The translations under genes and the position numbers were made by a program. 64,000 nucleotides of DNA, from contig NZ_JABUQZ010000001.1 in NCBI RefSeq assembly GCF_013342145.1, positions 3,596,001 to 3,660,000 on the forward strand, given 5' to 3'. The DNA comes from Haloterrigena gelatinilytica (GTDB taxonomy: Archaea > Halobacteriota > Halobacteria > Halobacteriales > Natrialbaceae). Below, piece by piece: positions 26,893-35,271 of the stretch (within the stretch, counting starts at the first letter, position 1; every line of letters begins with the position of its first letter). The notes below the pieces were generated by a model, which saw nothing but the letters and a program-made list of their open reading frames with translations, did not search any database and had not been told where the DNA came from.

Positions 26893-28470
26893 TCACTCGA
26901 TCGAGACGTTCGCGTAGTCCGAGGCGAGGGTCGGGTTGTACGTGGAGTCCGGGTGGGCCTGCAGCTCCTGCACGTAGTCCCGCGAGGCCATCGTGTTGTC
27001 CTGCGTGAACGCGGGCAGCGCCGGCAACTGCTCGACGATCTCCCGGATGATCGGTTCGTAGATCTCGTAGCGTTCCTCCTGATCGGCCATGTTTCGCGCC
27101 TGCGCCAACCCCTCGTGGAAGCCGTCGCTGCCCTCGTAGAAGTGGCCCTGATTGAGCTCTTCTTGGCTCTCGTGGAACAGCGAGTAGAGGTAGAAGTCCG
27201 GATCGGGACCCCCGCTCCACCCCAGCAGGTATATATTGTAGTCGTCCGCGTTGCCCGTGGTATAGGTGTCCACGAGCGTCGAGAAGTCGAGCTGCTGGAC
27301 GTCGGCCCCGTAGCCGATCTCGTCGAGCCGCGTGGCGATCCGTTCGGCCAGTTGCGCGCGGATCCCCTCCGGCGTAATGATCGTCGGCTCGAAGTCGTCG
27401 GGCGCGTGTTCGTCTAACAGCGACTGGGCTTCGTCGGGATCGTACCCCGGAAGGAGCTCCTGATACTCGTCTTCGGGGAATCCCCAGACCTCGTTGACGA
27501 CCGGCGGAATCGGGCTGTACATCGGCGAGGTCACGTTCGCTGCGTTTGACTCGATGAAGTCCTGCATCGAGAACGAGTGGGCGATCGCCCGGCGGACCTC
27601 GGGGCTGGTCGTGGGACCCTCGTTGCAGTTGAACGCCATGTACATGTACGTGGCACTCTCCGCCGAGTGGAGGTTCACGCCCTGCTCGTTCTCGAGGACG
27701 TCCCAGTCGTCGTTCGGAACGCCCGCGATCACGTCGGTGTTTTCGGCCCGGATGTCCGAGACCCGCCCCGCCGGGTCGTCGTGGGCCACGAAGCGGACCC
27801 GCTCTAAGTTCGGGTCCAGATCGTCCCAGTAGTCGTCCCACCGCGCGATCTCGACGTAATCGCCCTCGAGTTCCTCGAACGTGAACGGCCCGCTCCCCAC
27901 CGGATCCCTGTTGAACGCCTCGGGATCCTCGGAGCGGACGCTTTCGGGAACCACCGAGACGCCCATCGTCTGGAGTTCGAACGGGCCGTACGGTTCCTCG
28001 CCGAGGTCGACCTGCAGCTGGTAGTCGTCGATGACCTCGGTGCTCTCGATCATGTCGTACTCGGCGGCGTTCTCCGTCTCCTCCTCGACGGGGGCGGTAA
28101 ACGAGTAGGCGACGTCCGAGGCGGTCACGTCGTCGCCGTTGTGGAACTCGGCCGCCTCCTCGATCTCGAAGATATAGCGCGTCCCCTCGCGCTCGACGGT
28201 CGGCTCGCCCGTCGCGAGTTTGGGCTGGAGCTCGAGGTCCTCGCCGAACTCGTAGAGCCCGTCGAAGACGTGGTTGATCACCTGGAAGCTGTAGACGTCG
28301 TTCGAAACGACGGGATCGAACTGATCCTCCCGCGATTGCTCTTGCGTGAAATGGAAGGCGTCGCCGTCGCCGCCGCCACCACCGATGCACCCTGCGACCG
28401 CCGCCGCGGAGACGGCAGCACCCGAGGCGAGGAGCTGCCGTCGAGTTACTGCTGAGCTTCGTTGCACCAT
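26893..28470 (-). CDS. Dipeptide/oligopeptide ABC transporter substrate-binding lipoprotein
   Basis: A 525-residue SBP of family 5. The N-terminus is a Tat signal (SSAVTRRQLLASGAAVSAAA) and a lipobox VAGC followed by a Gly run, so the protein is anchored outside the membrane. The mature domain shows the family's FDGLYEFGEDLELQPKLA, VTASDVAYSFTAP and VRRAIAHSFSMQDFIESN segments and a C-terminal TYNPTLASDYANVSIE. It captures peptides or similar solutes and delivers them to the permease pair. ATG 28470 was chosen because a TATA box is centred 29 nt upstream and the signal peptide begins there. Confidence 0.94.
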   Translation of the reverse strand: MVQRSSAVTRRQLLASGAAVSAAAVAGCIGGGGGDGDAFHFTQEQSREDQFDPVVSNDVYSFQVINHVFDGLYEFGEDLELQPKLATGEPTVEREGTRYIFEIEEAAEFHNGDDVTASDVAYSFTAPVEEETENAAEYDMIESTEVIDDYQLQVDLGEEPYGPFELQTMGVSVVPESVRSEDPEAFNRDPVGSGPFTFEELEGDYVEIARWDDYWDDLDPNLERVRFVAHDDPAGRVSDIRAENTDVIAGVPNDDWDVLENEQGVNLHSAESATYMYMAFNCNEGPTTSPEVRRAIAHSFSMQDFIESNAANVTSPMYSPIPPVVNEVWGFPEDEYQELLPGYDPDEAQSLLDEHAPDDFEPTIITPEGIRAQLAERIATRLDEIGYGADVQQLDFSTLVDTYTTGNADDYNIYLLGWSGGPDPDFYLYSLFHESQEELNQGHFYEGSDGFHEGLAQARNMADQEERYEIYEPIIREIVEQLPALPAFTQDNTMASRDYVQELQAHPDSTYNPTLASDYANVSIE

Positions 28471-28777
28471 AGCACATGATATGCTATCACGAACCAAATA
28501 TAGTTTTTGCCGTATCATATACCACCACGGAAAATAATATCCAATAGTATATGGAAATAATAGTATCATTCGAATGTCTGGGTGATATGGGCGATTATTG
28601 GACATGCAAGCATCATAGTGTTCAGAAGCCTTCGATACCGTGTGCAACCGTCACTATCTCGTCATTGTCGTCGTCAATCTCCCGTGGGAATGGTGACCCC
28701 TGCTGGCGACTCGGCGGGGACCACGCCTCGGTAGCCAACCGGAGAGCTTTTTCTATCGGCCGATACAGATGTGGGAT
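28471..28777. promoter_or_regulatory. AT-rich divergent promoter region
   Basis: This 307-bp gap drives the ABC operon leftward and the PPC-polD2 unit rightward. On the minus strand ACTATATTTG (28494-28503) is the TATA box for the binding-protein gene. On the plus strand TTTTTCTATC (28748-28757) is centred about 26 nt before ATG 28778. Several related words (GTATCATATACC, AGTATATGG, AGTATCATTC) recur between 28511 and 28571 and may be regulator sites. No gene is seen in it. Confidence 0.55.
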
Positions 28778-29197
28778 ATGAACTACCGCACCGTCGAGAC
28801 GACGGACGAGTACGTCGCTCGCCTCGAGCACGGCGGCGACTGGCGGGCCGAGATCGAGTCGCTCGCGGACGAGGTCGACGCCGACGCGGCCTGGTTTACC
28901 GCCCTCGGCGCGGTGCAGGACGCGGAACTCTGGTTCTACGACCAGGACGAGTGCGAGTACTACCCGATCGAGTTCGACGAGCCGCTCGAGGTCGCCAGCT
29001 GCGTCGGGAACGTCTCGTGGCTGGACGACGACCGATTCGCACACACCCACGCCGTCCTCTCGGACGACGAGGGGACGACGTATTCCGGGCACCTGAACGA
29101 GGCGACGGTCTGGGCCGGCGAGGTCTACATGCGCGTCTTCGCGGACGGCCTCGAGCGCGAACACGACGAAACCACCGATCTGGACCTGTGGCTCTGA
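28778..29197 (+). CDS. PPC (DUF296) domain DNA-binding-like protein
   Basis: A 139-residue protein consisting of one PPC domain (plants and prokaryotes conserved). Typical parts are YVARLEHGGDWRAEIESLAD, DADAAWFTALGAVQDAELWF and the core HTHAVLSDDEGTTYSGHLNE, then VYMRVFADGLEREHDETTDL. In plants the domain accompanies AT-hook DNA-binding proteins; the prokaryotic single-domain forms are trimeric and of unclear role. ATG 28778 is preferred over ATG 28769 because it sits 26 nt from the TATA-like box. The polD2 gene begins 1 bp after the stop codon, so the two are co-transcribed. Confidence 0.88.
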   Translation: MNYRTVETTDEYVARLEHGGDWRAEIESLADEVDADAAWFTALGAVQDAELWFYDQDECEYYPIEFDEPLEVASCVGNVSWLDDDRFAHTHAVLSDDEGTTYSGHLNEATVWAGEVYMRVFADGLEREHDETTDLDLWL

Positions 29198-29198
29198 C

Positions 29199-32100
29199 AT
29201 GCGCGAGGTAGACGAACGGTACTTCGAGCGCCTCGAGTCCCGGTTGGACGAGGCCTTCGACGTCGCCGAGCGGGCCAAGGAACGCGGCGCCGACCCGAAA
29301 CCCGAGGTCGAGATTCCGACCGCGCGGGACATGGCCGACCGCGTCGAGAACATCCTCGGAATCGACGGCGTCGCCGAGCGCGTCCGCGAACTCGAGGGGG
29401 AGATGAGCCGCGAGGAGGCGGCTCTCGAACTCGCCGAGGACTTCGCCGAGGGTCGGGTCGGCGACTACGAGTCAAAGGCCGGGAAGGTCGAGGGCGCGGT
29501 CCGCACCGCGGTCGCCCTGCTGACAGAAGGGGTCGTCGCGGCGCCCATCGAGGGGATCGACAAGGTCGAGATCTTAGAGAACGACGACGGCACGGAGTTC
29601 GTCAACGTCTACTACGCCGGCCCGATCCGGTCGGCTGGCGGGACCGCGCAGGCCCTCTCGGTCCTCGTGGCCGACTACACCCGCGCGCTCGTCGGTATCG
29701 AGCAGTTCAACGCGCGCGACGAGGAGATCGAGCGCTACGCCGAGGAGATCGCCCTCTACGACAAGGAGACCGGCCTCCAGTACACGCCCAAGGACAAGGA
29801 GACGAAGTTCATCGCGAAGCACATGCCGATCATGCTGGACGGCGAGGCCACCGGCGACGAGGAGGTCTCCGGCTTCCGCGACTTAGAGCGGGTCGACACC
29901 AACAGCGCCCGCGGCGGGATGTGTCTGGTCATGGCCGAGGGGATCGCGCTCAAGGCGCCGAAGATCCAGCGTTACACCCGCAACCTGGACGAGATCGACT
30001 GGCCGTGGCTTCAGGACCTGATCGACGGCACCTACTACGAGGACGCGGCCGACGAGGGGGACGGCGAGGACGACGCCGACGAGGACGAGGCCGCCGACGC
30101 CGAGAGCGAGGGCGAGGGCGAGGCCCCCGCGGACGGCGATGACACCGACGAACCGCAGGGTCCCCCGCGCGTCGAGAAGTCCCAGAAGTTCCTCCGGGAC
30201 CTGATCGCCGGCCGCCCCGTCTTCTCACACCCCTGCGCGGAAGGCGGGTTCCGACTGCGCTACGGTCGCGCGCGCAACCACGGCTTCGCGACCGCCGGCG
30301 TCCACCCCGCCGCGATGCACCTCGTCGACGACTTCCTCGCGACCGGCACCCAGATCAAGACCGAGCGCCCCGGCAAGGCGGCGGGGGTCGTCCCCGTCGA
30401 CTCCATCGAGGGGCCGACGGTCAAACTCGCCAACGGCGACGTCCGCCGGATCGACGACCCCGAGGACGCCCTCGAGATCAGAAACGGCGTCGAGAAAATC
30501 CTCGATCTCGGGGAGTATCTGGTCAACTACGGCGAGTTCGTCGAGAACAACCACCCGCTCGCGCCGGCCTCCTACACCTACGAGTGGTGGATCCAGGACC
30601 TCGAGGCCGCGGGCGCGGACACGCAAGCGCTCGAGGACGACCCCCGAATCGACCTCGAGTTCCCCGACCCCGAGGAGGCGCTGGAGTGGGCCGTCGAGTA
30701 CGACGCCCCCTTACACCCCGAGTACACCTATCTCTGGCACGACATCTCGGTCGACGCCTTCTGCGATCTCGCAGCGGCGGTCGCCGACGGCCGGATCGAG
30801 CGGGACGGCGACGGCAGCGTGAACGGGAACGGGGACGACAGCGTCCTCGTCCTCGAGTACTCCGACCCCGTCCGCGAGGCGCTCGAGCGGATCGTCATCG
30901 AACACCGTCAGCGACCGGACGAGAATCGACTCGAGGTCGACGACTGGCGGCCGTTCGTCCACACCGTCGGCTGCGAGCCCCGGCAGGCGGTCGCCGACGG
31001 TGCCGCGCTGGACCCTGATCCGGACCACGACGGCGACGGCGACGACCCCCAGGAGCCGACCATCGAACTCGAGCGCACCTGGACCGACGACGACCTCTCC
31101 GAGCGCGCCCGCACCTGGGGCCACGAATCCGAGGGCGACAACGCCATCGAGGCGGTCAACGAGGTCGCCCCCTTCCAGGTTCGCGAGCGCGCACCTACGC
31201 GAATCGGGAACCGCATGGGCCGCCCCGAAAAGTCCGAGAGCCGGGACCTGAGCCCGGCGGTCCACACCCTGTTCCCCATCGGCGAGGCCGGCGGCGCACA
31301 GCGCAACGTCGCCGACGCCGCCAAACACGCCGAGACGATGTCCGACACCCCCGGCGTCGTCGAACTCCAGGTCGGCCGCCAGCGCTGTCCCGACTGCGCG
31401 ACGGAGACGTTCAAGAACCGCTGTCCCGACTGCGACGCGCGGACCGAACCCGACTACCGCTGTCCCGACTGCGACGAGTCCCTCGAACCCGACGACGCCG
31501 GCCGCGTCGAGTGCGACCGCTGTGAACGCGAGGGCACCTGCGTCGAGGTCCGCGAGATCGACGTCAACGACGAGTTCCGCTCGGCCCTCGAGTCCGTCGG
31601 GGAACGCGAGAACGCCTTCGAGATCCTCAAAGGCGTCAAGGGGCTGTCCTCGACGAACAAGATCCCCGAACCCATCGAGAAGGGGATCCTGCGCGCGAAA
31701 CACGACGTCTCGGCGTTCAAGGACGGCACCGTCCGCTACGACATGACCGACCTCCCGGTCACGTCCGTCCGCGCCAGCGAACTCGACATCGACGTCGGCC
31801 AGCTGCAGGCGCTGGGCTACGAGGAGGACATCCACGGCGAGCCGCTGACCCACGAGGACCAGCTCGTGGAGCTGAAAGTCCAGGACATCGTCCTCTCGGA
31901 CGGCGCCGCCGAACACATGCTCCAGACCGCCGACTTCATCGACGACCTGCTCGAGCAGTACTACGGCCTCGAGCCGTTCTACGAGTTCGAGGACCGGCAG
32001 GACCTCGTCGGCGAACTCGTCTTCGGGATGGCGCCCCACACGTCGGCGGCGACTGTCGGCAGAGTGATCGGTTTCACGAGCGCGGCGGTCGGATACGCGC

Positions 32101-32879
32101 ATCCGTACTTTCACGCCGCGAAACGGCGCAACTGCGACGGTGACGAAGATTGCGTGATGCTGCTTCTTGACGGACTTCTTAACTTTAGCAAATCGTTCTT
32201 GCCGGATCAACGGGGGGGTAAGATGGACGCGCCCTTAGTCATGTCCTCGAGGATCGATCCCTCCGAGATCGACGACGAGGCTCACAACATGGACGTCGTC
32301 TCGCAGTACCCCCGCGAGTTCTTCCTCGCGACCCGCGAGCAGGCCGACCCCGAGGAGGTCGACGTCGAAATCGCCGAGGAGAACCTCGGCACCGACCTCG
32401 AGTACACCGGCTTCGAACACACCCACGACACCACCGACATCGCGATGGGGCCCGACCTCTCGGCGTACAAGACGCTGGGCTCGATGATGGACAAGATGGA
32501 CGCCCAGCTCGAGCTCTCGCGGAAACTCGAGGCCGTCGACGAGACCGACGTCGCCGAGCGAGTCATCGAGTACCACTTCCTGCCGGACCTGATCGGGAAC
32601 CTGCGCGCGTTCTCGCGACAGGAGACCCGCTGTCTCGACTGCGGCGAGAAGTTCCGCCGAATGCCCTTGACCGGGGACTGCCGGGAGTGTGGCGGCCGCG
32701 TCAACCTCACCGTCCACAAGGGCTCGGTCAACAAGTACATGCAGACGGCGATCCAGGTCGCCGACGAGTACGACTGCCGTGACTACACGAAACAGCGGTT
32801 AGAAGTCCTGGAGCGCTCGCTCGAGAGCATCTTCGAGAACGACAAGAACAAGCAGAGCGGGATCGAGGATTTCATGTAG
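29199..32879 (+). CDS. polD2: DNA polymerase D large subunit (DP2)
   Basis: The catalytic subunit of the archaeal replicative polymerase PolD, 1226 residues. The N-terminus (VDERYFERLESRLDEAFDVA) and IRSAGGTAQALSVLVADYTR are conserved. An acidic low-complexity insertion covers about residues 283-322. A cysteine-rich zinc region (CPDCATETFKNRCPDC and following) lies near residue 730, and a second zinc site near the C-terminus (CLDCGEKFRRM, CRECGG). The active-site motif N978-C-D-G-D-E-D984 is intact and carries no intein, but the bases around it use markedly different codons (see findings). The small subunit gene is not in this window. Confidence 0.97.
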   Translation: MREVDERYFERLESRLDEAFDVAERAKERGADPKPEVEIPTARDMADRVENILGIDGVAERVRELEGEMSREEAALELAEDFAEGRVGDYESKAGKVEGAVRTAVALLTEGVVAAPIEGIDKVEILENDDGTEFVNVYYAGPIRSAGGTAQALSVLVADYTRALVGIEQFNARDEEIERYAEEIALYDKETGLQYTPKDKETKFIAKHMPIMLDGEATGDEEVSGFRDLERVDTNSARGGMCLVMAEGIALKAPKIQRYTRNLDEIDWPWLQDLIDGTYYEDAADEGDGEDDADEDEAADAESEGEGEAPADGDDTDEPQGPPRVEKSQKFLRDLIAGRPVFSHPCAEGGFRLRYGRARNHGFATAGVHPAAMHLVDDFLATGTQIKTERPGKAAGVVPVDSIEGPTVKLANGDVRRIDDPEDALEIRNGVEKILDLGEYLVNYGEFVENNHPLAPASYTYEWWIQDLEAAGADTQALEDDPRIDLEFPDPEEALEWAVEYDAPLHPEYTYLWHDISVDAFCDLAAAVADGRIERDGDGSVNGNGDDSVLVLEYSDPVREALERIVIEHRQRPDENRLEVDDWRPFVHTVGCEPRQAVADGAALDPDPDHDGDGDDPQEPTIELERTWTDDDLSERARTWGHESEGDNAIEAVNEVAPFQVRERAPTRIGNRMGRPEKSESRDLSPAVHTLFPIGEAGGAQRNVADAAKHAETMSDTPGVVELQVGRQRCPDCATETFKNRCPDCDARTEPDYRCPDCDESLEPDDAGRVECDRCEREGTCVEVREIDVNDEFRSALESVGERENAFEILKGVKGLSSTNKIPEPIEKGILRAKHDVSAFKDGTVRYDMTDLPVTSVRASELDIDVGQLQALGYEEDIHGEPLTHEDQLVELKVQDIVLSDGAAEHMLQTADFIDDLLEQYYGLEPFYEFEDRQDLVGELVFGMAPHTSAATVGRVIGFTSAAVGYAHPYFHAAKRRNCDGDEDCVMLLLDGLLNFSKSFLPDQRGGKMDAPLVMSSRIDPSEIDDEAHNMDVVSQYPREFFLATREQADPEEVDVEIAEENLGTDLEYTGFEHTHDTTDIAMGPDLSAYKTLGSMMDKMDAQLELSRKLEAVDETDVAERVIEYHFLPDLIGNLRAFSRQETRCLDCGEKFRRMPLTGDCRECGGRVNLTVHKGSVNKYMQTAIQVADEYDCRDYTKQRLEVLERSLESIFENDKNKQSGIEDFM

Positions 32880-32882
32880 GAC

Positions 32883-32952
32883 CTTTTGCCCTGCGGTCTG
32901 TCGCGCTGACGGCAGCGTAGCTGCCACACAGCGCGACGTCCCTCGGCAAAAG
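32883..32952. terminator. Three-tier hairpin after polD2
   Basis: Nested inverted repeats: CTTTTGCC/GGCAAAAG (outer), GTCGCGCTG/CAGCGCGAC (middle) and GGCAGC-GTA-GCTGCC (inner). The whole 70-nt element starts 4 nt after the polD2 stop. The right arm's AAAAG gives a T-run on the opposite strand, so it may serve as a bidirectional terminator between convergent genes. Confidence 0.6.
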
Positions 32953-33021
32953 CTCCACCAAAAGCACTCCTCCTTCCCCTCCATTCACTCCGTTCATTTC
33001 GAGTCAGTCGTCGGCCCGCTC

Positions 33022-33042
33022 GAGAGCGCCTGCGGCGCTCTC
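33022..33042. repeat. 9-bp hairpin in polD2/hydrolase spacer
   Basis: GAGAGCGCC-TGC-GGCGCTCTC, perfect stem with a 3-nt loop, within the convergent spacer 32880-33142. Confidence 0.5.
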
Positions 33043-33083
33043 TCGCGGTCGTAACGGATGGAACGCCTGCCCTCCCCCGGATC

Positions 33084-33112
33084 GCACGGCTCTCGCGGTG
33101 CTCGAGCCGTGC
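33084..33112. repeat. 8-bp inverted repeat in polD2/hydrolase spacer
   Basis: GCACGGCT and AGCCGTGC separated by 13 nt; third hairpin of the same spacer. Confidence 0.45.
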
Positions 33113-33142
33113 TCCCGGCCATCGAAATTTGGTCGAACGTAG

Positions 33143-34051
33143 TCAGTCGCCGACTCGAGTAACCCCAGGCATCTCGGCCGGCGGATACTCGGGCGTCGGC
33201 GCACAGCGACGGTCCGGAAGCCAGTTCAGGAGACTCTCGTTGAACCGCTCGGGGCGCTCTCGGGGCGCCCAGTGGCCGCAGTTTTCGATCACGTCTAGCT
33301 CGGCCTCCGGAATCAGTTCCGCGGCCCGCACCGACCACTCGAGGGGGACCAACGGGTCCTCCTCGCCGTGGATCAGCAGCGTCGGGACGGACAGCGACTC
33401 GAGGTCGTCGACGAAGTTCGTCGCGACGCGACCGTCGAAGGAGAGTTCGTTCGACTGAAACTCCGTGAACGCCTGAATCGAGCCCGGTTCCATCAGCTTC
33501 TCCCGGGCGTCGTCGACGAATCCGTCGGAGAGAGCGCTCGAGTCGGCGACGAGGCTATCGAGGACCATCCTGACGCTATCGGTGGTGGCCCCGGCGGCGA
33601 TTTTGCTCAACTCCGTCATCCCGGGGACCTGCGCCAGCAACTTCCACGGGAGCGCGTTGGACAGCCGCCCGCCCAGGCCGTAGCTGTCCACGAGCGCCAG
33701 TCGCTCGATCCGGTCGGGTCGCTCGAGGGCGTAGCCGAGCGCCGCGCCCCCGCCCATCGAGATCCCGACCAGCGAGACTTGCTCGTAGGGGAGCGACTCG
33801 AGGAACCCGTCGAGGACGTCGACGTAGGTTTCGATCGTGTGGGTGACCGAGCCGGTGCTGCGGCCGTACCCTGGCCAGTCGATCGCGTAGACGCGGTAGT
33901 CCTCGGAGAGGGCGTCGATGGCGTGGCGCCACGAGACCGTCGCGTCGTCGATCCCGGCGCCGTGACAGAGAACGACCGGCGGGCCGCTCGTCCCCGCGCG
34001 CCGGTAGGCGATCCGACAGTCACCGACGGTGGTAACGCCGGTTCCCGTCAT
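33143..34051 (-). CDS. Alpha/beta-fold hydrolase
   Basis: A 302-residue hydrolase. The oxyanion-hole strand is VVLCHGAGIDD, the nucleophile elbow is GIS98MGG, the acid is probably the Asp of HGEEDPLVPL, and the catalytic His is in NCGHWAPRERP. These define a complete Ser-Asp-His triad. The cap-region sequence does not reveal the substrate; esterase, lactonase or C-C hydrolase roles are all possible. Monocistronic, convergent with polD2. Confidence 0.9.
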   Translation of the reverse strand: MTGTGVTTVGDCRIAYRRAGTSGPPVVLCHGAGIDDATVSWRHAIDALSEDYRVYAIDWPGYGRSTGSVTHTIETYVDVLDGFLESLPYEQVSLVGISMGGGAALGYALERPDRIERLALVDSYGLGGRLSNALPWKLLAQVPGMTELSKIAAGATTDSVRMVLDSLVADSSALSDGFVDDAREKLMEPGSIQAFTEFQSNELSFDGRVATNFVDDLESLSVPTLLIHGEEDPLVPLEWSVRAAELIPEAELDVIENCGHWAPRERPERFNESLLNWLPDRRCAPTPEYPPAEMPGVTRVGD

Positions 34052-34502
34052 ACTCCCCTCCCCCTCGCGCTATCGTCGGCGCGGCTCGTCGACGGGACGA
34101 CGGTCAGACAGCGATCGAACTGATGACCGAACGCGGGCGTCTGAAGCAACACGTCCGCCGAAGGTGCTCGACTGTTGTCGACCTTTTCCCTTGCAACGGT
34201 CGGTACCGCTCGGCCCCCCTCGCCGTCGGTACCGCACCGGCCGGCCGATCGCCGACCGCCGGACACCTCTACTGTGCGGGGGATTACCATACGATGGCTA
34301 TCTAGATGGGAGGTGTATATCGTTTTCTATTACCGGGGAGAGTCCCTTCCACTGATTCCGTTTTCTCGCGTCTGGTTTACAGTTTCAGATGGCCGTCCGT
34401 GCCGCTCGCGGATCGGTTGTTCCCGGCCGGTCCCGGGCCTCGAGCGGCCGCTTGCATAATGCGCGCTGTGACTTTATTCGCGTTGCCGGCGTCCGTTCGT
34501 CC
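34052..34502. other. 451-bp gene-free stretch between divergent genes
   Basis: No frame has consistent haloarchaeal bias. It contains two copies of GTCGGTACCGC (34199-34209 and 34224-34234, each with the palindrome CGGTACCG) and, at the right end, the TATA box of the rubredoxin-like gene (TTTATT, 34473-34478). Nothing else is evident. Confidence 0.4.
34472..34479 (+). promoter_or_regulatory. TATA box of first rubredoxin-like gene
   Basis: CTTTATTC centred 27 nt before ATG 34503, fitting a leaderless transcript. Confidence 0.55.
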
Positions 34503-34841
34503 ATGGTCGAAACTGGGGAGACTCCGGCGAAAGAAGGCGAGCAAGACGCCGTCGAGGAGGTTCTGGACCTCAACCTCGGGCAGGTCGTCTACGACGAGGA
34601 CGGGAACAAACTCGGAACGGTTCGAGGCTTCGAGCGGAGCGGCTTCTTCGTCACCACGCGCGAGGGCGCCGAGGCGATGAGCGTCGAACACGCCCGTTCG
34701 GGTCACGAGTTCGGCGAGGCCCACCTGATGTGGCGCTGCATGGAGTGTGGCGAAATGGGCGAGATCGACGACGGACTGCCCGACGAGTGTCCGAACTGCA
34801 ACACCGAGCGCGAGAACCTGATGTACTGGACCGAGGACTGA
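34503..34841 (+). CDS. Rubredoxin-like zinc-ribbon protein (DUF7130-like), copy 1
   Basis: A 112-residue protein with two parts. Residues 20-70 form a small beta-barrel-like segment (LGQVVYDEDGNKLGTVRGFE), reminiscent of a PRC-barrel. The C-terminus is a rubredoxin-like zinc ribbon with CMECGEMG and CPNCNTE (two CxxC pairs). I recall this family as DUF7130. It may be a metal-binding adaptor or electron carrier; function unknown. A paralogue follows at 34927. Confidence 0.85.
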   Translation: MVETGETPAKEGEQDAVEEVLDLNLGQVVYDEDGNKLGTVRGFERSGFFVTTREGAEAMSVEHARSGHEFGEAHLMWRCMECGEMGEIDDGLPDECPNCNTERENLMYWTED

Positions 34842-34926
34842 ACGGCGCCCGCCGTCCGCGGCTTATTTTATATCGCGCATTAGGGTTTATCGTCTCGCAC
34901 GACGTAGCTGTAGGCGGTGAGACGCC

Positions 34927-35220
34927 ATGGCCGAAAAACAGCCGCGACTGGGGTTCGGAACGACGGTTTACACCGAGGACGGCGAGACGATCGGACGGAT
35001 CCGCGGGTTCGACGAGGACGGACTCTACGTCACCCTGCGTGACGGAATCGAGGGGATGAGCGTCGAACACGTCCGCTCGGGACAGCAGTTCGGCGAGGCC
35101 GAACTGATGTGGCGCTGCTGGGAGTGCGGCGAAATGGGCCGACTCGACCGCGACATCCCCGACGAGTGCCCGTCGTGTGGCACCGAGCGAGAGAACCTCT
35201 ACTACTGGACCGAGGACTGA
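34927..35220 (+). CDS. Rubredoxin-like zinc-ribbon protein (DUF7130-like), copy 2
   Basis: A 97-residue paralogue of the preceding gene: LGFGTTVYTEDGETIGRIRG, then EGMSVEHVRSGQQFGEAELM, CWECGEMG and CPSCGTE, with the same ending YYWTED. It lacks the 15-residue acidic N-terminus of copy 1. The 85-bp gap contains AT-rich TTATTTTATATC at 34861-34872, so it may have its own promoter. Product of tandem duplication. Confidence 0.85.
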   Translation: MAEKQPRLGFGTTVYTEDGETIGRIRGFDEDGLYVTLRDGIEGMSVEHVRSGQQFGEAELMWRCWECGEMGRLDRDIPDECPSCGTERENLYYWTED

Positions 35221-35271
35221 GCGGGCCCGCAGACGGCAACCGTTTTCAGCCCGCTCGTTCCACCTCGAGCC

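Noticed and set aside
32121-32160. Intein in polD2
   Set aside because: The active-site motif NCDGDED continues directly into the conserved DCVMLLLDGLLNFSKSF sequence and the total length (1226 residues) leaves no room for an intein.
34306-34680. Plus-strand frame overlapping the first rubredoxin-like gene
   Set aside because: It is in another frame of a gene with clear zinc-ribbon motifs, and its product is Arg/Ser-rich without features.
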